Shown: positions 41,961 to 53,100 of the stretch, piece by piece
How positions within the stretch are numbered: the stretch's first letter is position 1
How the letters are laid out: the number at the start of each line of letters is the position of its first letter
The notes under the pieces: generated by a model
What the model was told of the DNA's origin: nothing
Seen by the model: the letters and a program-made list of their open reading frames with translations, nothing else
The model's database searches: none
Position numbers and translations under genes: made by a program
NCBI RefSeq assembly: GCF_041381155.1
Contig: NC_091135.1
Coordinates: 3,241,620 to 3,305,619, forward strand
Direction: 5' to 3'
DNA from: Argopecten irradians
Lineage: Eukaryota > Mollusca > Bivalvia > Pectinida > Pectinidae
DNA length: 64,000 nucleotides

Positions 41961-43037
41961 AAGCACTAAACAGGCCTCAAAGTTGAGAGAAATTTACTCG
42001 CATATGCGAGTAAATATTCCCAAAGGCGAGTTAAAATTAACAATGTATCGCCAAACGGCGAGTAAAAAATTCCTTAATATTTCCGGATTTATTTTATGTG
42101 TTCGGTTCTTTTAATAGTTACACATATCTAATCTGTGTAAGAAAAGCGCTTAAAAAAAGCATAATCACTGCCTGCTGTAAAGCGTCTTGATGACCCTACC
42201 TCATATATCAGTAGCAATATGGCGGCAAAAAGGCCGGGGCAAATCCCCCTGACTTGTTTTGGCTTTAAAAAGTCAAAACAAACAGAGAACAATGGCAGTT
42301 TTGACTCTGGATTCATGTGAAAAAAGGGACTGAAGCCAATACATCAACAGGGAAGCAAACGCTTCGACATGGCTGAACGAATGTTGTGGCCAAGACATGA
42401 CGAAGGTACGATGTTCTGAAAGATGTGTAAACAGGTTATTAATTGATCAATGGCCGGCAAAACAGACTTTGTGTCCAACTACTGATTGTTACGAAAGAGA
42501 CAGACGCTTGTGTGACACAGAAAGACAGTAAGACATTCATGATATTGTTATCGCTTCAAGTTCAAACGAAAGTACAGTCGGACACAACTTTCAAACAACG
42601 CAAACAATGTGTTGCAAAAACATTGCAAGATATGCACATAAAGTTCGTCACAACTAAATTCCAAGCCGCTGGTAGACATATGCAACGAAAAACGGACTCT
42701 TGGAAGCTTGTACATTACTGCCTGAGATATTAGGCCCAATTTATTCAATTTTAAATAAAATATAATAACCCTAATCGGCGCGATATGAATTAGTAACTGA
42801 ATAAATTTGAGATATATTGATTAATTACTATACATTTATATATAAATTACTTATATTACCGTATATAACATTTAAACAGATTGAAAAATGGTTTTAAACA
42901 AAAAGGAAGCTGAAGTACAGAGGCTGTTTAGTGGGACATTGCAGTTGTTGAATAAAAAGAGTTTTGACCAACACAAAATTATGTTTTTCATGTTTTTAAT
43001 ACTTGTACATGTGTATCTGCTTGCTCAATAGTTAGTA
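41961..43037. other. segment between the 255-bp repeats
   Basis: No recognisable coding region. It includes a small inverted motif TACTCGCATATGCGAGTA near 41996-42013. The repeats do not have TG...CA ends, so I do not call LTRs. Confidence 0.45.
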
Positions 43038-43292
43038 GATGGGATCGACAGCTGAGACATCAGGACTGGGACACAACTGGACAGGACAAGACAAAACAGG
43101 CAGAACTAACTACATCGGTAACACTATATGTCTGTCCCCTCACTTATACATACATGTATCTTATACAAATAATATTGAACACAAACAGCAGTTCCAATCT
43201 TTTGAATCTTTGAATCTTTGAATATTTTGGAGTCCTATTGCACATATAAACATGAACAGATATATACACGTTGGAAGAAAAAGCACTTCAAA
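43038..43292 (+). repeat. 255-bp direct repeat, right copy
   Basis: Same sequence as 41703-41960 apart from a few single-base differences. It lies just past the 3' end of the second gene. Confidence 0.88.
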
Positions 43293-43708
43293 TTGCCCAC
43301 CACCACTAAAAATATTCTCCTTAGTTAGTCTTATACAATACATGTATTATAAAGTCATGGATACGTTTTACCGTTTCAAAAGACTGGCTACGGTAAATTT
43401 CACCGGGATCATGACATCATTCAATTTGGTGGCCACGGTAAATTTCACCGGGAACATGACATCATTCAATTTGGGTCAAGGTTTACACATGGACAAAACT
43501 GATTTACTGCATGTGTCAGTGTGTTAAAAACTTTAACCAATAAAGCTGTATAAAAGTACTCTGGTAAACTTTGCCACAACCACTTTTTTATATAGCACTA
43601 ACAATATCTTAACTGTCCACAGCTAAAAGGGTCCAGATTGGTAGGGTTTACAGTTATTGGGTCCCATTTAAGGATCTGTCGATGATGGTTGATCATATGA
43701 CAGGCACA

Positions 43709-44137
43709 TCAAGCTGAATACTGTGGCGGGGGCCCAGGATACTTTGGAGGATCTTCTGATGAATATACACCTTGAGGATGACCTTGGGGATGACCTTGCT
43801 GAGGATGACCTTGGGGATGACCTTGCTGAGGATAACCTTGGGGATGACCTTGCTGAGGATAAACTTGGGGATGACCTTGCTGAGGATAACCTTGAGGATG
43901 ACCTTGCTGAGGATAACCTTGAGGATGACCTTGCTGAGGATGACCTTGCTGAGGATAACCTTGCTGTGCCATTGGCCTTTGTGGAGGATATAGTTGCATC
44001 GGCTGACCTTGTGGGTACGGTGGGGCTTGAGGAGCTGGGGTCTGGATAGTGACAGTTCGAGTCACTCCGGACAGGAATGTTACAGGGAGGTCACTGAACT
44101 CTTGTTCTTCATCAATGCACTTTATTTTCCTGTGAGT
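43709..44137 (-). CDS. second gene, last exon (Pro/Gln-rich PPxY tail)
   Basis: 143 codons including TGA at 43709-43711, phase 0, after acceptor TTGTAG. It begins [20 protein letters not shown], then [13 protein letters not shown], then about ten degenerate copies of [13 protein letters not shown] units, and ends [15 protein letters not shown]. The repeats come from a 15/27-bp coding minisatellite (43775-43965). The opposite strand is open through it, giving an acidic chance frame that is not a gene. Confidence 0.8.
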   Translation of the reverse strand, partial: THRKIKCIDEEQEFSDLPVTFLSGVTRTVTIQTPAPQAPPYPQGQPMQLYPPQRPMAQQGYPQQGHPQQGHPQGYPQQGHPQGYPQQGHPQVYPQQGHPQGYPQQGHPQGHPQQGHPQGHPQGVYSSEDPPKYPGPPPQYSA

Positions 44138-47100
44138 CTACAATTAAAAAAAACATTCCCGTTTTCATTTGTTCAAATGGTAATTGAACAATATAAAATT
44201 GTTACCCACATTTGAAATATTTTGACCATTTCGATAAACAAAGCAGAATGTGTTTCTACAGGCCTCAATCTTCAGAGTCCTTGGAATCTACACCACGATG
44301 CTTCAACTCACCACATAGCAGGGCCCTCCACATACAAGCCACAATGGAAAGCAGCAACAGATACACAGCAGGGAAGTACAGCATTCTAATGGTGTCGAGT
44401 AATTGGTCACCCAAACTGTCATGTGACCATTGTCATCGTTAGAGCGACTGTCACAAAACAAGACCTGGCTGTCGACAATTCCACTATACCACTGCTTCAT
44501 GCTTGGTCCGAAATCCAGCTGTAAAGTATAAGAGGCTCCAATCAAAGTGGTAAACCAACAGTGTTATATGGATGTAGGAGGAGTATACTATAACAAGTCT
44601 CGATACACTAATTACAGGTAGCTCTATGTGTATAACATGTACAGATGAAAAGCTCCTAAACAAGAAGAAATAAAGTGGTTATGACATCTAACGTTAACTT
44701 CCACCAGTATCTTTATCTGGGATACAGGAACTAGGCAAGGTTTTTTTTCCCAACATCCTTATGTTTATAAATGACCCTATCATTGTTAGCATTAGGAATT
44801 ATTATAAGATAAACAAACCAGAAGCTACAGATGTAGTAGTACATTTGAAAATGTATAGAAAGAGACGGATTGTATTTGGCTACCCAAGAGTGGATTAAAT
44901 GGTGAAGCTTCATTGTAGTCCACCGATATCAATGATCTTAATATACAATTATTTTTTACTTTGGTGAAAAAATCTGTTTTTTCAAGGTTATATTATATAT
45001 AACGACATGCACTTCCATCTGAAAATTAACGGAAAACAGAATTCCTAAATAAAGTAGCTGATGAAAATAATATCCTCTTACCTTCAGACAAAAGTTCTTC
45101 CCTTCCTGCATGTACTGCATGGCCTGTGTTAGCTTGTGAGTCATAAGTTCCCTTATCCGAGGATGTCTTGTGTTGACCAATACAGCAAATTCATCTGTAC
45201 ATGAAAAACAAGCGGAAGCTGAATTAGACAGAGAACGAACTGATTGTATTAGCGGAAGCGGTGCTGCCCCAAAAAGTATGAATTAAAATGCCACATTTTA
45301 AAATACACATAAATATCTCAATTTTAATTCTGCAATTCCATCTGTAGTAGATTTACTAGGCTAAGTATATATATATACGTAGATTTACCACTTGTCTACT
45401 AATCTAGAATATTAAAATCACCACCAAAATAAATAATATGATAATACTTTTTGTCTCTTTGACATGTACTGGTATGTTAGATTCCTAATTTTCAATCTAG
45501 GGGGAGATAATCTAGTATCATTACTCTGCTGAGACGACTTATGAACTGGTGGTCATTTGATACCAAGTAGAATCACACGTGAGATAGTAATAAAAACTTG
45601 ATATACACTAGAGCCACTGGAAGAAGACGAGGTCCCAGGTCATAAAATGGTTGTCAGATGAAAACAAGAGATCCCAGAGGGATCTTGGCGCCCACCAAAG
45701 AATGATCTATGTTTGACAAACAAAAGAGGGATCTTTTCTCTGCTTTTCAAACTTTTCCTACAGCTGTACATATTACTACATATGAAATTTGAGAAAGATC
45801 CTTTGAGTACTTTCTGAGCAATAGTGGTAACAAGCTTCAACTATCAAAATCTAAGATGGCAGCCTATCGGCCATCTTGTTCATCGATCGCTCTCAAAATA
45901 CAATGCACAACTAGACCCCTAGGGGAATCTGCAAATGCAATTTGAGACAGATTCCTTCAGTACTTGAGAAATAGCGGTATCAAACTTCAATTGTCAAAAT
46001 CCAAGATGGGGTCCTGTCGACCATCTTCTTCAATGATCGGTATAAAAGTGCAATATGCATAACCAGGAACCTAGGGGAACCAGCACACGAAATTTGAGAC
46101 AGACCCCTTCAGTACTTTCTGAGTAATAGCGGTAACAAACTTTAACTATCAAAATCCAAGATGGCTGCCTGGCGGCCATTTTGTTGACAGATTTGTCCCA
46201 AAATGCAATATGCACAACTAGGGCCCTAGGGGAACCTATATATGAAATTTGAGAAAGATCTCTCCAGTACTTTCTGAGAAATAGCGGTAACAAGAATTGT
46301 TAATGGACGGAAGGACGGACGGACGGACCACGGACAAAAAGCGATTTGAATAGCCCACCATCTGATGATGTTGGGCTAAAAACAGCCCATCTCGAGTATG
46401 ATGTACCTATTCCACATGCAGCTACAAGCAGACCGTACCGACCCTCTGTGACTAGGGCTACCATGAATATTTGTCTGCAGACCATGCCTACCCTCTTTAA
46501 CTAGAGCTACCATGAATATTTGTCCGCAGACCATGCCTACCCTCTGTGACTAGGGCTACCATGAATATTTGTCTGCAGACCGTACCGACCCTCTTTAACA
46601 AGAGCTACCATGAATATTTGTCCGCAGACCATGACTACCCTCTGTGACTAGGGTTACCATGAATAATTGTCTGCAGACCGTACCGAACCTCTGTAACAAG
46701 AGCTACCATGAATATTTGTCCGCAGACCATGCCTACCCTCTGTGACTAGGGCTACCATGAATATTTGTCTGCACACCGTGCCTACCCTCTGTGACTACAG
46801 CTACCATGAATATTTGTCTGCAGACCGTGCCTACACTCTGCGACTACAGCTACCATGAATATTTGTCTGCAGACCGTGCCTACACTCTGTGACTACAGCT
46901 ACCATGAATATTTGTCTGCAGACCATGCCTACCCTCTGTGACTACAGCTACCATGAATATTTGTCTGCAGATCTAGACCGTGCCTACACTCTGTGACTAC
47001 AGCTACCATGAATATTTGTCTTCAAACGGTGGTCAATATTGGCATCTATATTTTATGTATTGTTAATCCTGACCGGTTGAGTCCTTGTATTATAAATTTT

Positions 47101-50100
47101 ATGAATCGTATATTGCTATTTGATATACATATATTTGTAATAATTATATCACATACTTTTCCACATCTTGCGAACCCTGACTGCCACATAGTGGTCGGTG
47201 CGCTGGTGTTCCACCTTTATATGAAACAGGATTGGCATATTGAGCAGATCATTGGTCAGACGATGTAGTTCTTCTACGCTTTTGACTGTCAGCTCACTAC
47301 AATACCAAACATTAATTTTTTGACATATAAATGGGTCAGGGGAGATAACTCTTTTGCCGTTAGAAATACTTTATTTACCTGGCATATTTCTATTTAGTAA
47401 CAGTTTAAACAATGGATTAACTGCTGCGCTCTCAGATAGGCTTTGCCTAAAATCATATTACCGTAATCTACTAATACGGGGGTTTCGAGATCCCAAAACG
47501 ACGTGGGTAAAGTACAATTTACCATTGATTAGTCCCACCACCTAGTGATTATTATGCCATCATTTAACGTGAGTTTCTCGACGTCATAATCACCGGAAGG
47601 TGGGACTAATCTACGGTAAATTGTACTTTACCCACGTCTTTTTGGGATCTTGAAACCCCCCTATTGAGCTTCGATACCTGGTTGCTGTCAATCCAGTCGA
47701 CCAGAACTGTACTCCCCTGACCAGGAATCGAACCCAGATCCACAATGTGAAATTCTACAGCTCTACTGACTGACCCAAAGAAGCATACTCCCCAGCTGAT
47801 TATGAGTGACATTTAATTTGTGTACTACTCTTTTTACAGATATTAATATTTAATTTAATTTTTGATATTTTTGCATACTACCAATTTGTATAATAACTGA
47901 ATTTTACAAGTTATACTGACATTTCTATTGGTTGAAAGTTTGAGGTTAGACTGAAAGAATTGAACGTCAAGTATTATAATAATGTTTTCACGAAGAAAAT
48001 TCATAGAAAATTTTAAAAGCTGTGATCATTGGCTATGATATCAATGTGCCACAATATAATTTATTTTATTGAAAATGTCAGTAAAAGCAATAAAAATTTA
48101 TGTGTATTAGCTTGTACTTCACTAAATCATTCATTAATCATTAATTCAAATCAAATAAGTATTATTGTCAATCTATACATGTATATCTTTGGGGTTTAAT
48201 TACATGTATGAAGTCATAGGCAAACAAGAGGCCCAGAGGGCCTGTATCGCTCACCTGGTTTGTTATGCCAAGTAATGATGTGAATACAGGTTCATTGTTT
48301 CTTTTCTGAAGGAATTTTAATATTAACCTCTAAATCCCCTATTGGGCCCCAACCCTCCTGCCCCCAGGGGGTCAGAGCTAGTCAGAGCCAAAATTTATAC
48401 AAGTTCTGTTCCCCTTCCCCCAAGAATATTTATGGCCAAATATGGTCACAATCCAAGCAAAACTCTAGGGCTAATAGCGATTTAAAGGATTTACCTCTAT
48501 TTCCCCTATTGGGCCCCGCCCCTCCTGCCCCCGGGTGGTCAGAGCCAAAATTTATACAAGTTCTGTTCCCCTTCCCCAAAGAATGTTTCTGGCCAAATTT
48601 GGTTACAATTCATGTAGAACTCTATGACTAGTAGCGATTCAAAGAAATTACCTCTATTTCCCCTATTGGGCCCCGCCCTTCCTGCCCCCGGGGGACCAGA
48701 GCCAAAAAAAAGTTCTGTTCCCCTTCCACCAAGGATGTTTCTGGCCAAATTTGGTTACAATCCATGCAGAACTCTAGGACAAGTAGTGATTTATAGGATT
48801 TACCTCTATTTCCCCTATTGGGCCCCGCCCCTCCTGCCCCTGGGGGGTCAGAGCCAAAATTTATAGAAGTTCTGTTCCCCTTCCCTTAAGGATGTTTGTG
48901 GCCAAATTTGGTTACAATCCATGCAGAACTCTAGGACAAGTAGCGATTTATAGGATTTACCTCTATTTCCCCTATTGGGCCCCACCCCTCCTGCCCCCGG
49001 GGGGTCAGAGCCAAAATTTATACAAGATCTGTTCCCCTTCCCGTAAGGATGTTTCTGGTCAAATTTGGTTACAATCCATGCAGAACTCTAGGACAAGTAG
49101 TGATTTATAGGATTTACCTTTATTTCCCGTATTGGGCCCCGCCCCTCCTGCCCCCGGGGGGTCAGAGCCAAAATTTATACAAGTTCTGTTTCCCTTCCCC
49201 CAAGGGTGTTTCTGGCCAAATTTGGTTACAATCCATGCAGAACTCTAGGACAAGTAGCGGTTTATAGGATTTACCTCTATTTCCCCTATTGGGCCCCGCC
49301 CCTCCTGCCCCCGGGGGATCAGAGCCAAAATTTATACAAGTTCTGTTCCCTTCCCCCAAGGATGTTTATGGCCAAATTTGGTTACAATACATGCAGAACT
49401 CTAGGACAAGTAGCGATTTATAGGATGTACCTCTATTTCCCCTATTGGGCCCCGCCCCTCCTGCCCGGGGGGACCAGAGCCAAAATTTATACAAGTTCTG
49501 TTCCCCTTCCCCCATGGATGTTTGTTGCCAAATTTGGTTACAATCCATGCAGAACTCTAGGACAAGTAGCGATTTATAGGATTTACCTCTATTTCCCCTA
49601 TTAAGCCCCACCCCTCCTGCCCCCGGGGGGGTCAGTGCCAAAATTTATACAAGTTCTGTTCCCCTTCCCCAAAGGATGTTTGTGGCCAAATTTGGTCACA
49701 ATCCATGCAGAACTCTAGGACAAGTAGCGATTTATAGGATTTACCTCTATTTCCCCTATTGGGCCCCCGCCCCTCCTGCCCCCTAGGACCAGAGCCAAAA
49801 TTTATACAAACTCAGTTCTTATTCTTAAAAGGATACTGGCCAAATTTGGTTACATTCCATGCAAAACTCTATGACTAGTAGCGATTAAAAGGATTTACCT
49901 CTATTTCCCCTATTGGGCCCCACCCCTCTAGCCCCCAGGGGACCAGAGCCAAAATTTATACAAGTTCTGTTCCCCTTCCCGTAAGGATGTTTGTGGCCAA
50001 ATTTGGTTACAATCCATGCAGAACTCTAGGACAAGTAGCGATTTATAGGATTTACCTCTATTTCCCCTATTGGGCCCCACCCCTCCTGCCCCCGGGGGGT

Positions 50101-53100
50101 CAGAGCCAAAATTTATACAAGATCTGTTCCCCTTCCCGTAAGGATGTTTCTGGTCAAATTTGGTTACAATCCATGCAGAACTCTAGGACAAGTAGTGATT
50201 TATAGGATTTACCTTTATTTCCCGTATTGGGCCCCGCCCCTCCTGCCCCCGGGGGGTCAGAGCCAAAATTTATACAAGTTCTGTTTCCCTTCCCCCAAGG
50301 GTGTTTCTGGCCAAATTTGGTTACAATCCATGCAGAACTCTAGGACAAGTAGCGGTTTATAGGATTTACCTCTATTTCCCCTATTGGGCCCCGCCCCTCC
50401 TGCCCCCGGGGGATCAGAGCCAAAATTTATACAAGTTCTGTTCCCTTCCCCCAAGGATGTTTATGGCCAAATTTGGTTACAATACATGCAGAACTCTAGG
50501 ACAAGTAGCAATTTATAGGATGTACCTCTATTTCCCCTATTGGGCCCCGCCCCTCCTGCCCGGGGGGACCAGAGCCAAAATTTATACAAGTTCTGTTCCC
50601 CTTCCCCCATGGATGTTTGTGGCCAAATTTGGTTACAATCCATGCAGAACTCTAGGACAAGTAGCGATTTATAGGATTTACCTCTATTTCCCCTATTAAG
50701 CCCCACCCCTCCTGCCCCCGGGGGAGTCAGTGCCAAAATTTATACAAGTTCTGTTCCCCTTCCCCAAAGGATGTTTGTGGCCAAATTTGGTCACAATCCA
50801 TGCAGAACTCTAGGACAAGTAGCGATTTATAGGATTTACCTCTATTTCCCCTATTGGGCCCCCGCCCCTCCTGCCCCCTAGGACCAGAGCCAAAATTTAT
50901 ACAAACTCAGTTCTTATTCTTAAAAGGATACTGGCCAAATTTGGTTACATTCCATGCAAAACTCTATGACTAGTAGCGATTAAAAGGATTTACCTCTATT
51001 TCCCCTATTGGGCCCCACCCCTCCAGCCCCCAGGGGACCAGAGCCAAAATTTATACAAGTTCTGTTCCCCTTCCCCAAAGGATGTTTGTGGCCAAATTTG
51101 GTTACATTTCATGTAGAACTCTATGACAAGTAGCGATTTAAAGGATTGACCTCTATTTCCCCTATTAGGCCCCGCCCCTCCTGCCCCCGGGGGACCAGAG
51201 CCAAAATTTATACAAGTTCTGTTCCCCTTCCCGTAAGGATGTTTCTGGCCAAATTTGGTTACAATCCATGCAGAACTCTAGGACAAGTAGCAATTTATAG
51301 GATTTACCTCTATTTCCCATATTGGGCCCCGACCCTCCTGCCCCCAGGGGGTTAGAGCCAAAATTTATACAAGTTCTGTTCCCCTTCCCCTAAGGATGTT
51401 TCTGGTCAAATTTGGTTACAATCCATGCAGAACTCTAGGACAAGTAGCGATTTATAGGATGTACCTCTATTTCCCCTATTGGGCCCCGCCCCTCCTGCCC
51501 GGGGGGACCAGAGCCAAAATTTATACAAGTTCTGTTCCCCTTCCCCCATGGATGTTTGTGGCCAAATTTGGTTACAATCCATGCAGAACTCTATGACTAG
51601 TAGTGATTTATAGGATTTACCTCTATTTCCCCTATTGGGCCCCGCCCCTCCTGCCCCCGGGGGGTCAGAGCCAAAATTTATACAAGTTCTGTTCCCTTCC
51701 CTCTTGATGTTTCTGGCCAAATTTGGTTACAATACATGCAGAACTCTAGGACAAGTAGCGATTTATAGGATTTACCTCCTATTTCCCCTATTGGCCCCGC
51801 CCCTCCTGCCCGGGGGACCAGAGCCAAAATTTATACAAGTTCTGTTCCCCTTCCCCATGGATGTTTGACCAAATTTGGTTACAATCCATGCAAAACTCTT
51901 GACTATAGTGATTTATAGATTTACCTCTATTTCCCCTATTGGGCCCGCCCCTCCTGCCCCCGGGGACCAGAGCCAAAATTTATACAAGTTCTATTCCCCT
52001 CCCCCATGATGTTTATGGCCAAATTTGGTTACAATCCATGCAGTTAGCGATTTATAGGATTTAATTTCCCCTATTGGGCCCGCCCTTCCTGCCCGGGGGA
52101 CCAGAGCCAAAATTTATACAAGTTCTGTTTCCCCTCCCCCATGGATGTTTATGGCCAAATTTGGTTACAATCCAGCAGAACTCTAGGACAAGTAGCGATT
52201 TATAGGATTTACCTCTATTTCCCCTATTGGGCCCCGCCCCTCCTGCCCCCGGGGGGTCAGTGCCAAAATTTATACAAGTTCTGTTCACCCTCCCCCAAGG
52301 ATGTTTGTGGCCAAATTTGGTTACAATCCATGCAGAACTCTATGACTAGTAGTGATTTAAAGGAAATGTTGACGGACGGACGGACGACGGACGGACGGAC
52401 GGACGGACGGACGGACGGACGACGGACGCCGCGCCATGACATAAGCTCACCGGCCCTTCGGGCCAGGTGAGCTAAAAATGAACGGACATTCTTTTTCGTA
52501 GACATTTTAGTTCTACGAAGAATGGCATCTTTTTTGTCTCCGACTTTAAAGTGAATAGTCGGGTAAAGAAAACCAGTCTAAATGCGTTCATTGGCCTTCC
52601 AAAAGTTCTCCCATATTAATACGACGGTCAAGTTCTGCCTACGTTTCCCAGTTCTGACCATTGAAATAAAGAAAAGTTGAAAGCATTGAAAGCGAGGCTG
52701 CGTGGAAATGTAACCACGGACATAGTCAGCCGGGAGGACATTTTAGGATTCCTATACTTTAAATTAATTTCTTCGTACGCAGACAATTTTTGATGAGAGA
52801 TTTTATTTTTCTATTTCATAAGAAATTATACTGGATACATTCACACCATTTTTACCGACTTTAGCTATTCTTGCCCGACTGTTCACTTTAAATTCAAAAC
52901 CCAAAAGATATATATATATTGAGAATAACTAATAATGCTTAAATTTCCTGATTTTACCAACATTTCGATCAACAGTCACTATGAGAATTTTAAGAAGCCT
53001 TGGTTCAAAGAGTCAGAACCTTGTCATATCACTTCTCACTATACTATGGCACAGATCCTGATGTAAGATTATCTCCCCTTAAACAAGATTAATTATCTCC

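Noticed and set aside
41703..43292. LTR retrotransposon with 255-bp LTRs
   Set aside because: The repeats lack TG...CA ends, no primer-binding site or polyprotein is seen, and the interior has no coding capacity.
43723..44049. Plus-strand acidic frame ([10 protein letters not shown] repeats)
   Set aside because: It is the antisense of the Pro/Gln-rich coding repeat, which is supported by splice sites, phase and PPxY motifs on the minus strand.
48539..52505. Frames of 60-130 codons rich in [14 protein letters not shown]
   Set aside because: They come from pearl-like core repeats on both strands, have no start or domain logic, and recur at each element copy.
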